From an uncultured Clostridia bacterium (GTDB taxonomy: Bacteria; Bacillota; Clostridia; TANB77; CAG-508), in contig CAKPFO010000048.1 of the NCBI GenBank assembly GCA_934153805.1, positions 1 to 10,694 of the forward strand: a stretch of DNA of 10,694 nucleotides, given 5' to 3'. A program made the translations under genes and the position numbers. Shown piece after piece: positions 1 through 5,805 of the stretch (position 1 is its first letter; each line of letters opens with the position of its first letter). The notes under the pieces are model-generated. The model worked only from the letters and a program-made list of their open reading frames with translations. It was not told where the DNA came from and ran no database searches.

Positions 1-140
1 GCTTTAACTGCTTTTGTAAATATTCCATTTTCTCCTATAGTCATATTTATTGTTACTCCTGCAACAACTATCATTACCACTATTGTAACTATTAACGCAA
101 TTAGTGTTATACCTCTTTCACTTTTAATAGTATCTCTCAT
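1..140 (-). CDS. Pilin-like membrane protein, N-terminal 46 codons only (cut by window start)
   Basis: The reading frame starts at the ATG at 140 and is still open at base 1, so only the N-terminus is visible. It begins with a short basic stretch and the sequence SERGITLIALIVTIVVM, followed by a long hydrophobic helix and then GENGIFTKA. This has the layout of a class III (type IV prepilin) signal: a charged leader, a Gly cleavage point, then a hydrophobic assembly helix. The usual Glu at position +5 after the Gly is Ala here (ITLIA), a form I associate with clostridial pilin-like secreted proteins. AAGGAG lies 6-7 bases upstream of the ATG and supports the start. The gene is divergent from the XRE regulator at 340 and has an operator-like dyad over its likely promoter. 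Whether it is a true pilus subunit or another surface protein using the same leader cannot be decided from the fragment. Confidence 0.8.
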   Translation of the reverse strand, partial: MRDTIKSERGITLIALIVTIVVMIVVAGVTINMTIGENGIFTKAVK

Positions 141-203
141 TTTTCTTCTCCTTATTTTCATTTGTTTTTATGTTTTATTGTTATAATTTTACGTCTATTG
201 CAT

Positions 204-233
204 ATTATAAATATATATTGCGATGTATCGTAA
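204..233 (-). promoter_or_regulatory. Candidate promoter of the pilin-like gene
   Basis: On the minus strand there is a TATAAT at 209-204 and a weaker -35 match, TTACGA, at 233-228, with an 18-base spacer. This would start transcription about 60 bases upstream of the pilin-like ATG. The -35 and most of the spacer lie inside the dyad at 218-233. The -10 is a clear match; the -35 is only partial. Confidence 0.5.
218..233. promoter_or_regulatory. Operator-like dyad 1 (left copy)
   Basis: TTGCGATGTATCGTAA is an inverted repeat with 7-base arms, one mismatch and a 2-base centre. It is almost the same sequence as the perfect dyad at 272-287. It overlaps the -35 and spacer of the candidate promoter for the pilin-like gene. 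The most likely ligand is the XRE protein encoded at 340-582; that link is inferred from position only. Confidence 0.6.
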
Positions 234-271
234 TGATTATATTTCAACTTAATTATTAAGTCAATAGTTTA

Positions 272-287
272 TTGCGATTTATCGCAA
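272..287. promoter_or_regulatory. Operator-like dyad 2 (right copy, perfect)
   Basis: TTGCGATTTATCGCAA is a perfect inverted repeat with 7-base arms around a TT centre. It covers the -35 area of the XRE gene's own promoter, where a bound repressor would block RNA polymerase. Its centre is 54 bases from that of dyad 1, close to five helical turns, so two bound dimers would face the same side of the DNA. Confidence 0.65.
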
Positions 288-305
288 ATATTTTTTTTAT
301 AGTTT

Positions 306-314
306 TGATATAAT
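306..314 (+). promoter_or_regulatory. Extended -10 promoter of the XRE regulator gene
   Basis: TGATATAAT combines the TG extension with a perfect TATAAT (309-314). There is no good -35 hexamer at the normal distance, where the end of dyad 2 lies instead. The predicted start near 321 leaves a leader of about 20 bases carrying AAAGAGGTG before the ATG at 340. Confidence 0.6.
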
Positions 315-339
315 TTTTCAATAGAAAAGAGGTGTACTA

Positions 340-582
340 ATGCAACTTTCAGAAGCAGTACAGCAAAGAATTATAAATCTTTGTAAAGAGCAAAATATAA
401 CTTTAAATAAATTATCTACAAATTCAGGGCTATCTTATTCTACAGTTTTTAGTATTTTTTACGGAAAAAGTAAAAGTCCAAAGTTAGCAACTATATTGCA
501 TATTTGTGAAGGACTTAACATAGAATTAGCCGATTTTTTCAACGACTCATTATTCAAAGATGTTGAATTTGAGGACGAATAA
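340..582 (+). CDS. Small XRE/Cro-C1-type transcriptional regulator
   Basis: This 80-residue protein is essentially one lambda-repressor-like helix-turn-helix domain. The HTH lies at about residues 20-41, with TLNKLSTNSGLSYSTVFSIF as the two central helices and the common continuation YGKSKSP. Helices 4-5 end in GLNIELADFF, as is typical of the family, and an acidic tail (DVEFEDE) closes the protein. It has no sensor or multimerisation domain, so it probably acts as a simple dimeric DNA-binding protein in the cytoplasm. AAAGAGGTG five bases before the ATG fixes the start. The two matching dyads upstream suggest autorepression and control of the divergent pilin-like gene. It could instead belong to a wider regulon of unlinked genes. 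Family assignment is secure; targets are inferred. Confidence 0.9.
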   Translation: MQLSEAVQQRIINLCKEQNITLNKLSTNSGLSYSTVFSIFYGKSKSPKLATILHICEGLNIELADFFNDSLFKDVEFEDE

Positions 583-619
583 AAAGCAATTACTTTTTTA
601 AATTTAGTAATTGCTTTTT
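581..619. terminator. Bidirectional terminator between the XRE and GIY-YIG genes
   Basis: A perfect 14-bp stem (581-594 with 606-619) has an 11-base loop. It has A-rich and T-rich flanks on both sides, so it can end transcripts from either direction. It includes the stop codons of both convergent genes. Confidence 0.85.
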
Positions 620-930
620 ATTTTTTCGACCTTATACATACTTACATCTATTCTTTGCCCTAAATACTTTTCAAGTGCTGTAGTGTTTTTTATTAACTCT
701 TCCTTTTGAACTTTTGTTAAATTCTTCTTTATTGCATATTCCAATTTTGATGCTAATGATTTATCTTGTGTTTGCCATGCTTGCTCTAGTTTTTTTGCAT
801 TATGTGATTTTGTATATTTAGCACATTTCTCATCTTTAGAAAAATGTTCTTCCATTCTTTTTTCTAAATCTTTAGCAATGCCTGTATAAATAGAATTATC
901 TTCACATCTTAACATATATACATAGTACAT
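604..930 (-). CDS. GIY-YIG domain protein of the YhbQ/YazA (UPF0213) type
   Basis: The 108-residue protein is a single GIY-YIG nuclease-fold domain. YYVYML (2-7) and IYTG (14-17) form the two signature strands, followed by KDLEKRMEEH with the conserved Arg25 and His29. CAKYTKSH (36-43) and the Glu64 in KLEYAIKK are also conserved. The family are small stand-alone putative nucleases linked to DNA processing; the exact cellular role is not settled. The last 20 or so residues extend past the core domain and look unstructured and basic. The gene starts 11 bases after rnhB, and its AGAGGA ribosome site sits directly behind the rnhB stop codon, so the two are very likely co-transcribed. Its stop codon lies inside the terminator stem. 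Confidence 0.88.
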   Translation of the reverse strand: MYYVYMLRCEDNSIYTGIAKDLEKRMEEHFSKDEKCAKYTKSHNAKKLEQAWQTQDKSLASKLEYAIKKNLTKVQKEELIKNTTALEKYLGQRIDVSMYKVEKIKSNY

Positions 931-941
931 TTTTTTCCTCT

Positions 942-1577
942 TTACTTTTTACCTATAATATTTTTTACAAAACTTAATCTATGTAAAGGGCAAAGACCAT
1001 ATTCTTTTATTGCTGCTATATGTGCTGCTGTTCCATACCCTTTGTGTTTTTCAAATCCATACATAGGGTAAATTTCATCCCATTGTCTCATTATTCTATC
1101 CCTTGTAACTTTTGCGATTATGGAAGCTGCAGCTATTGAATAGCATTTTGCATCACCTTTTATTATAGATGTGTATGGTATTCCTAATGTATCTATGCCA
1201 TTTAATGCATCTACTATTATTCTGTCTGGTTTTATTTTTAGGCTTTTTACAGCTGTAGTTAATCCTTCTTTTGTTGCATTTAATATATTAATTCTGTCTA
1301 TTTCTTTTTGGTCTATTATTCCTACTCCCCATGCTATTGCTTCATTTGTGATTAGTTCATATAATGCTTCTCTTTTTTTCTCAGATAGTTTTTTAGAATC
1401 GTTTACACCTTCTATCATAGAATCCCTTGGCATTATTGCTGCTGCAACTACTACAGGTCCTGCTAGAGGTCCGCGTCCTGCTTCGTCTATTCCGCATATA
1501 TAATTTATCCCTTGATTATGCATTTCTTCCTCTATTTGTTTCAAATTTGTTAATCTTTCTAGTTCTTTTTCTTTCAT
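942..1577 (-). CDS. rnhB: Ribonuclease HII
   Basis: The enzyme cuts the RNA strand of RNA-DNA hybrids and starts removal of single ribonucleotides misincorporated in DNA. The 211-residue protein shows the signature GIDEAGRGPLAGPVV (29-43) with catalytic Asp31 and Glu32. The other two acidic metal ligands are Asp123 (in IIVDALNG) and Asp142 (in IKGDAKCYSIAAASI). DSKKLSEKKR (60-69) and the C-terminal HKGYGTAAH and CPLHRLSF blocks are also typical. It lacks the long N-terminal extension found in the Bacillus protein and is near the common length for the family. An AAGGAA ribosome site precedes the ATG at a slightly long spacing of 10-11 bases. The GIY-YIG gene follows in the same transcript. No convincing promoter is visible directly upstream, so it may be read from the 1728-2210 gene. 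Confidence 0.97.
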   Translation of the reverse strand: MKEKELERLTNLKQIEEEMHNQGINYICGIDEAGRGPLAGPVVVAAAIMPRDSMIEGVNDSKKLSEKKREALYELITNEAIAWGVGIIDQKEIDRINILNATKEGLTTAVKSLKIKPDRIIVDALNGIDTLGIPYTSIIKGDAKCYSIAAASIIAKVTRDRIMRQWDEIYPMYGFEKHKGYGTAAHIAAIKEYGLCPLHRLSFVKNIIGKK

Positions 1578-1661
1578 TTTTATAATATTCCTTTCATAAG
1601 TACAACTTTGGTTGGAAAAGGTTTATTTTTTCTCAATCTTAATTCCTTCTATTTTTTTATA

Positions 1662-1727
1662 GGAGTGTCCCTTTTTGCTGATTTTTTCGAAAAAAGGGCG
1701 TCCCTAATCGAAAAAGGGATGTCCTTT
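1662..1727. repeat. Cluster of degenerate AAAAAGGG-GTCC repeats
   Basis: Two direct copies of a roughly 18-base unit lie at 1687-1705 and 1708-1727, each reading TCGAAAAA-(A)GGG-N2-GTCC. A third copy lies in the opposite orientation at 1662-1678. The centre is the 14-bp palindrome TTTTTTCGAAAAAA (1682-1695). The outer copies share an 8-bp complementary core (CCCTTTTT with AAAAAGGG), so the segment can fold as a long imperfect hairpin. It starts directly after the stop codon of the minus-strand pilin-like gene. It could be a REP-like dispersed repeat, an imperfect terminator, or both. Confidence 0.6.
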
Positions 1728-2210
1728 TTAGTTAAGCCCTTTTAAATCTGTTAATGTGTAGTAAGTTTTTTCCTCTACTTCTATTCCTTTAGAATAAATT
1801 ATTTCATAGTTTTTATAATTTACAATATAATATTCGCCTTCTAAATCATCATTTAAATTTAATTGATTTAAGTTTTCAGAATCTATTATATAGTAATTTT
1901 CAAAATTTTCATCTTCTTGATTTATTATATTTTCATCTAATAGTTTTTTTATTTTTTCATCTTCTAAATTTTCTTTAACTTGTTTTCCCACTAATGTATT
2001 CTCTTCTTTTTTCATTTCATTTTCTTGTGCTATTACTTTTATTTTTCCTTGTAGTAATAACATATCTGTAACTAAGTTTTCTTCTTTTCTTTGTTTAGTT
2101 TCATTTAATAAAAAATTTACTGCAAATATTATTATCGCTATAATTGCTATTACACATATTATAAGCATCATTTGTCCCATTCCGTTTTCTTTTTTCATTT
2201 TTAGTTTCAT
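1728..2210 (-). CDS. Pilin-like single-pass membrane protein
   Basis: The 160-residue product has a short basic leader (MKLKMKKENGMGQ), a very hydrophobic helix at about 14-35, and an extracytoplasmic part rich in Glu, Asn and Lys. The region from 48 on (TDMLLLQGKIKVIAQ, then LVGKQV) and the end (YEIIYSKGIEVEEKTYYTL) match the pattern I know from clostridial pilin-like or pseudopilin-like proteins. Gly10 or Gly12 could be a prepilin cleavage point, but no Glu follows at +5. The start is uncertain: AAAGGA touches the first ATG (2210) with no spacing, while the ATG at 2198 (residue 5) lies 12 bases beyond it. A promoter at 2232-2260 supports independent transcription. Function is unknown; it may be a minor pilin or a membrane-tethered surface protein. 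Confidence 0.7.
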   Translation of the reverse strand: MKLKMKKENGMGQMMLIICVIAIIAIIIFAVNFLLNETKQRKEENLVTDMLLLQGKIKVIAQENEMKKEENTLVGKQVKENLEDEKIKKLLDENIINQEDENFENYYIIDSENLNQLNLNDDLEGEYYIVNYKNYEIIYSKGIEVEEKTYYTLTDLKGLN

Positions 2211-2231
2211 TCCTTTCTATAAATCATACTT

Positions 2232-2260
2232 ATTATATATATATATGTTTAGAAAATCAA
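2232..2260 (-). promoter_or_regulatory. Promoter of the pilin-like gene at 1728-2210
   Basis: On the minus strand TTGATT (2260-2255) and a perfect TATAAT (2237-2232) are 17 bases apart. The predicted start near 2225 leaves a leader of only about 15 bases before the ribosome site. Confidence 0.6.
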
Positions 2261-2270
2261 TATTTAGTAA
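2259..2270. repeat. 12-base direct repeat, copy 1
   Basis: AATATTTAGTAA occurs here and again at 2305-2316, 46 bases apart in the same orientation. This copy touches the -35 of the minus-strand promoter. It may be a binding site shared by the two divergent promoters, but chance is possible in such AT-rich DNA. Confidence 0.4.
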
Positions 2271-2300
2271 CTTTTTTATCACACAATTTTCACAAACATA

Positions 2301-2328
2301 TTGTAATATTTAGTAAATTATGTATAAA
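2301..2328 (+). promoter_or_regulatory. Candidate promoter of the HtrA-type protease gene
   Basis: TTGTAA (2301-2306) and TATAAA (2323-2328) are 16 bases apart. The predicted start is about 30 bases ahead of the ATG at 2363. Both hexamers are partial matches. Confidence 0.5.
2305..2316. repeat. 12-base direct repeat, copy 2
   Basis: This second exact AATATTTAGTAA overlaps the end of the candidate -35 and lies in the spacer of the htrA promoter. A protein bound here would be expected to interfere with polymerase. Confidence 0.4.
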
Positions 2329-2362
2329 ATAATAATGATTAAAATTGAAAGGAAGTAATTTT

Positions 2363-3652
2363 ATGGATGAAAAAGATAATTTAATTGAAGGAGAAAAAAT
2401 TGTGAAAAATAATGAATCTCACAAAGATTCTTCTAATACTGGTAATTCTTCTACTTATAGACCTGTAACAGAGTTTACAGTTAAGTCTAATAAAGAGAAA
2501 AAATCAAATAGCAATTTTGGAAAAACTGTTGCTATACCATTTGTGTCTGGTGTTTTAGGTGCCAGCGTATTATTAGGAACATGCTTTGGTGTTCCAAGTA
2601 TCAGAAAAACTATTATTGGTGAAACTAATAATTCTTCTAACAATAGCTCTATTTCTAAAGAATATACTGGAGTTAACACAGATTTAGTGTCTTTAAAGGA
2701 ATATTCAGAAACAGGTGTTGCTGTTGCAGCTAAAGTTTTACCTTCTGTTGTTGGTATTGCTGTTGAATTTCCTGTTAATTCTATTTTTAGTAGAGGTACA
2801 ACTACAACTTCTGCTGAAGGTTCGGGTATTATCATTTCTGAAGATGGATATATTTTAACAAATAATCACATTGTTAGCTCAAGTTCTTCATCTTCTTATT
2901 ATGAAGTAGGTGAAGCAAGCAAAGTTACTATTTATTTATATAATGATGAAACTGGTTATGAAGGAACTATTGTTGGAACTGATGAACAAACAGACTTAGC
3001 TGTTATAAAAATTGATAAGACTGGGCTAACTGCTGCAGAACTTGGTAACTCTGATAGTGTTCAAGTTGGAGAATTTGCTATGGCTATAGGTAACCCTTTA
3101 GGAATGCAAAGTAGTGTTTCTTCTGGTTCTATAAGTGCAGTTAATAGAAAAGTTACTAGTGATGGAAAAACATATACTCTTATCCAAACAGATGCTGCTA
3201 TTAACTCTGGTAACAGTGGTGGTGCTTTAGTAAACAGCAAAGGTCAAGTCATTGGTATAAATACTTTAAAACTTTCTGGAACTGGCATAGAAGGTATGGG
3301 ATTTGCTATTCCTATTAACTCTACAAAATCTATTTATGAACAATTAATAGAGTACCAAAAAGTTAAAAGACCTTATATTGGTATCTCTGGTAGAGATTTA
3401 TCAGAAGAACTTGCTAAAGCTAACAACTTGGTTATAGGTATTTATGTAGTTAGTGTAGAAGATTTCTCTGCCGCTGAAAAAGCTGGCATTAAGGCTGGTG
3501 ACGTTATAGTCGCTGTTGATGATAAATCAATTACAACTATGGATGAATTAAACGAAATTAAAAATTCACACAATATTGGTGATACAATTAAAATTAAGGT
3601 TAATAGAAATGGTTCTGAAAAAGAACTTTCTGTAACTCTACAAGAACAATAA
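2363..3652 (+). CDS. HtrA/DegP-family membrane-anchored serine protease with one PDZ domain
   Basis: Numbering is from the ATG at 2363 (429 residues). A longer frame opens at a TTG at 2345, but the ribosome site GAAAGGAAG (2347-2355) lies after that TTG and about 8 bases before this ATG. Residues 1-54 are a hydrophilic cytoplasmic tail, about 55-78 form the single membrane anchor, and the rest faces outward. The trypsin-like domain shows the full triad: His169 in TNNHIV, Asp211 in TDLAVIKID and Ser285 in NSGNSGGAL. A PDZ domain follows at about 339-424 (PYIGISG, then AAEKAGIKAGDVI). The family degrades misfolded exported proteins at the membrane surface. A Ser-rich stretch (SSSSSSS) just after the catalytic His lies where a loop is expected. 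The gene is monocistronic and ends in a strong terminator. Paralogues share this layout, so no htrA, htrB or degP symbol is assigned. Confidence 0.95.
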   Translation: MDEKDNLIEGEKIVKNNESHKDSSNTGNSSTYRPVTEFTVKSNKEKKSNSNFGKTVAIPFVSGVLGASVLLGTCFGVPSIRKTIIGETNNSSNNSSISKEYTGVNTDLVSLKEYSETGVAVAAKVLPSVVGIAVEFPVNSIFSRGTTTTSAEGSGIIISEDGYILTNNHIVSSSSSSSYYEVGEASKVTIYLYNDETGYEGTIVGTDEQTDLAVIKIDKTGLTAAELGNSDSVQVGEFAMAIGNPLGMQSSVSSGSISAVNRKVTSDGKTYTLIQTDAAINSGNSGGALVNSKGQVIGINTLKLSGTGIEGMGFAIPINSTKSIYEQLIEYQKVKRPYIGISGRDLSEELAKANNLVIGIYVVSVEDFSAAEKAGIKAGDVIVAVDDKSITTMDELNEIKNSHNIGDTIKIKVNRNGSEKELSVTLQEQ

Positions 3653-3677
3653 AAAACTTTTTTTACACTTATAAAAG

Positions 3678-3715
3678 CAAATAGGATACAATTTCTGTAC
3701 CCTATTTGTTTTTTT
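3678..3715. terminator. Terminator shared by the HtrA and Bro-N genes
   Basis: A 13-bp stem with one mismatch (3678-3690 with 3696-3708) has a 5-base loop and is followed by seven T on the plus strand. It serves the protease gene best. The stop codon of the convergent Bro-N gene lies within the right arm. Confidence 0.85.
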
Positions 3716-4583
3716 CAATTTTCTTTTCATTATTCTCTTTTAATTTTCTACTATCATCTAGATATTTATAATTTAATGCATTTTTGCTTGTAATAACAGT
3801 TTCTCCTAAATTTTTTTCTATGTCATCTCTTGCAACTTTTGCAGTATGACCACCCATTTTAGCAATTTTTTGATTTTCTTTTAATCCATAAGGCTTATGT
3901 TTTTTTACAAGTTCTCTTGTTGCAATTTCTCCCAAATCTGCCAATGCTACTTCTATATCCGTCATATTATCTCTTAAAGATTCTTTTCTAAGCCCTTTGT
4001 ACTCTTTATATTGTGAAGCTTTCATTCCAGACCATTCTTCATATATTTCATTTGTAAGTATTCCATACTCATAATTTTTTGTTATTCCGTTTTCTTTCAA
4101 TACATCTGTTAGTTTATGTCTATCAACGACTCCAGTCAATCGTTGCTTAATCCATTTATCATCATAGCCTCGGCTTCTATAGTAGTCAACTGCTCTATTA
4201 ATAGCTAGTTCTGGATTAAATACCTCATCAATTCTTTCTTCCCCCATCTTGGCTAACCAAAGTTTAAATGGTTCTGCCTTTGAACTTGGTATTGATTCAA
4301 TTAGTCTTAGAATTCCTTTTGTATCTAATACATCCTGACTATAATACTTTCCATCAGCTGATTTCAGTTTCAGTTGACTACAAATTGTAGTCAACTCAGA
4401 ACCTTCTTTTTTTAAACGTGTCTTCAATACAGACCAATATTTTCTTGGTTCTTTACTACTTGTCAATGCCCTAATGACATCTACGACACTAAAATAATAG
4501 TCTTCTTTCTCGCTATTCCATACACTCCTTATTTCATTGTCTTCAAAAAGATTCGAAATTGTTTCTAGCTTATCATTGTTCAA
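3702..4583 (-). CDS. Bro-N domain protein (phage antirepressor-like)
   Basis: The 293-residue protein begins with a Bro-N (BRO family N-terminal) DNA-binding domain at about 10-115. It shows YYFSVVDVIRAL (29-40), RKYWSVLKTRLKKEG (47-61) and IPSSKAEPFKLWLAKMG (98-114). The second half carries conserved blocks of this chromosomal subfamily: ERIDEVFNPELAINRA, LTNEIYEEWSGM (176-187), LRDNMTDIE (203-211) and GGHTAKVARDDIE (244-256). Bro-N domains occur in phage and viral antirepressors and in the damage-inducible protein DinD, but the role of this stand-alone subfamily is not established. Translation appears to start at TTG: GAGGAGGG lies 7 bases before it, and no in-frame ATG occurs before residue 112. 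The gene has its own promoter with a dyad in the spacer and no neighbours of phage type, so it looks like a single-gene insertion. Confidence 0.85.
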   Translation of the reverse strand: MNNDKLETISNLFEDNEIRSVWNSEKEDYYFSVVDVIRALTSSKEPRKYWSVLKTRLKKEGSELTTICSQLKLKSADGKYYSQDVLDTKGILRLIESIPSSKAEPFKLWLAKMGEERIDEVFNPELAINRAVDYYRSRGYDDKWIKQRLTGVVDRHKLTDVLKENGITKNYEYGILTNEIYEEWSGMKASQYKEYKGLRKESLRDNMTDIEVALADLGEIATRELVKKHKPYGLKENQKIAKMGGHTAKVARDDIEKNLGETVITSKNALNYKYLDDSRKLKENNEKKIEKNK

Positions 4584-4605
4584 TATACATCCCTCCTCGC
4601 GTCAA

Positions 4606-4633
4606 ATTATACTTATGAGCATAATTATATCAA
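4606..4633 (-). promoter_or_regulatory. Promoter of the Bro-N gene
   Basis: On the minus strand TTGATA (4633-4628) and TATAAT (4611-4606) are 16 bases apart. The predicted start is only a few bases ahead of the GAGGAGGG ribosome site, so the leader is very short. Confidence 0.65.
4613..4624. promoter_or_regulatory. Dyad inside the Bro-N promoter spacer
   Basis: TTATGAGCATAA is an inverted repeat with 5-base arms and a 2-base centre. It lies wholly between the -35 and -10 of the Bro-N promoter, the usual place for a repressor site. The bound protein is unknown; self-binding by the Bro-N protein is one option. Confidence 0.4.
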
Positions 4634-4726
4634 TAATATCTACTTTTTTCAATAAAAAACAATGATTTATTAATGCTTTTCTTAACATCATTTCGTGGAA
4701 ATTTTTATTTTTTACCTCATATTTTA

Positions 4727-4755
4727 TTGCATTACGTTTTCAGGTATGCTATTAT
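4727..4755 (+). promoter_or_regulatory. Promoter of the HD-GYP gene
   Basis: TTGCAT (4727-4732), a 17-base spacer ending in TGC, and TATTAT (4750-4755) make a good extended -10 promoter. The predicted start near 4762 gives a leader of about 30 bases. Confidence 0.6.
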
Positions 4756-4793
4756 TCTTTTATAACATACAAATGAAAGGATTGTAATAAAAT

Positions 4794-5738
4794 ATGAAAA
4801 AACCTGATATAGACTTTTATGATTCTACAAGTCTAAAATCTTATAATTTAGATTCTATTATGAAATATCAATTATCTATGCTAAATAGATTGGACTTTTT
4901 TACTAAAAGACATAGTGAAAATGTTGCAAATTTAGTATGTAGAATTTGTGAATACCTACATTGTAATAAAATATTTACGATTCACGCCACAATTTGTGGA
5001 TATTTACATGATATTGGTAAATTGTATATTCCTCCAGAAATACTAAATAAACCTGGAAAACTAACTGATGAAGAATACGAAATTATAAAAACTCACACTA
5101 CACTAGGCTATGAAATGTGTATGAAAGATTTAAAGTTGCGTCCATATGCAGAAGGTGCTTACTATCATCATGAAGCTTTGAATGGAACTGGATACCCTCA
5201 AGCACTAACTAAAAAAGATATTCCATATGTTGCACAAATTATTCGTGTTGCTGACGAATACGATGCTATTGTTACTAAAAGACAATATACCACTCACGTT
5301 AACATTTCTGAAACTTTGAGAGATTTAATAAAAGATGCTCAGCCTGCTGACCTTAGAAAAACTGTCGCTTTAGATGTTGTAAGAGAAAATTATAAAGTGG
5401 GTAAAATTAACGCTAAAGCTTTAAAGGCTTTATTTAAAGTTGTTATAGATGATACTTTATATGAGATTAGTGGTGTTATGGATTATATTAAATATTTAGA
5501 AGAACAAATTGATAGATTAGAAAAAATAGAAAAGTATGATTTAAAAATGCAAAGAGCTAAAACTGATAAAGATAAAGAATATTACAAAGAAGGCATGAGA
5601 TTGCTTTTTGATAGTGGAGAAACATTTGAAAATTACCAAACTGTACTTGATGAATATCGTAAAGCTGTTGTTACAAGAGAAGAAGTTAGAGTAAAATTAT
5701 ATAACGAAATTAAAATTATAAAGAAATTAAGAATTTAA
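4794..5738 (+). CDS. HD-GYP domain protein, probable cyclic dinucleotide phosphodiesterase
   Basis: The 314-residue soluble protein has an HD-GYP domain at about 25-170. Metal-binding residues visible are His40, His72-Asp73 (YLHDIGK), His101, His125-His126 and Asp154 (VADEYDA). IPPEILNKPGKL (79-90) and GYP (133-135) are hallmarks of the HD-GYP subgroup, whose known members hydrolyse cyclic di-GMP or related signals. The motif reads HHEALNGTGYP, with Asn where the reference motif has Asp. There is no receiver, PAS or membrane segment; instead about residues 225-310 are a charged helical region likely to form a coiled coil. Regulation by a partner protein through that helix is therefore plausible. 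AAAGGA sits 12 bases before the ATG, a long spacing. The gene is flanked by its own promoter and terminator and is not part of an operon. The exact substrate is unproven. Confidence 0.88.
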   Translation: MKKPDIDFYDSTSLKSYNLDSIMKYQLSMLNRLDFFTKRHSENVANLVCRICEYLHCNKIFTIHATICGYLHDIGKLYIPPEILNKPGKLTDEEYEIIKTHTTLGYEMCMKDLKLRPYAEGAYYHHEALNGTGYPQALTKKDIPYVAQIIRVADEYDAIVTKRQYTTHVNISETLRDLIKDAQPADLRKTVALDVVRENYKVGKINAKALKALFKVVIDDTLYEISGVMDYIKYLEEQIDRLEKIEKYDLKMQRAKTDKDKEYYKEGMRLLFDSGETFENYQTVLDEYRKAVVTREEVRVKLYNEIKIIKKLRI

Positions 5739-5748
5739 GTTCAAAAAT

Positions 5749-5805
5749 GAGCCTAAGATTTTCTAGCAAATGCAAATTTAAAGAAAATCTTAGGCTCTAA
5801 ATTTT
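5749..5805. terminator. Bidirectional terminator between the HD-GYP and mazF genes
   Basis: A perfect 16-bp stem (5749-5764 with 5782-5797) with a 17-base loop is flanked by ATTTTT on both strands. It lies between two convergent genes and can end both transcripts. Confidence 0.88.

Noticed and set aside
1171..1503. Open frame of 110 codons on the plus strand
   Set aside because: It is antisense to rnhB, whose catalytic motifs are all intact; it has no ribosome site and no recognisable protein features.
1578..1660. Search for an rnhB promoter or leader regulator
   Set aside because: Only weak hexamer matches and a 4-bp hairpin (CAAC-GTTG) were seen, not enough to call a site.
2231..2246. TA-rich run as a possible origin or unwinding element
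   Set aside because: No DnaA boxes or origin-linked genes are nearby; it is explained by the -10 region of the minus-strand promoter.
2345..2362. TTG start adding six residues to the HtrA-type protease
   Set aside because: The ribosome site GAAAGGAAG lies downstream of this TTG and at a proper distance from the ATG at 2363.
2455..2835. Open frame of 126 codons on the minus strand
   Set aside because: It is antisense to the HtrA-type gene and has no start signals; the codon bias of the real gene explains it.
4573..4590. Five-codon frame (ATG at 4590) over the Bro-N start
   Set aside because: It has zero spacing from the ribosome site and stops at once; the TTG at 4583 has the right spacing and opens the conserved frame.
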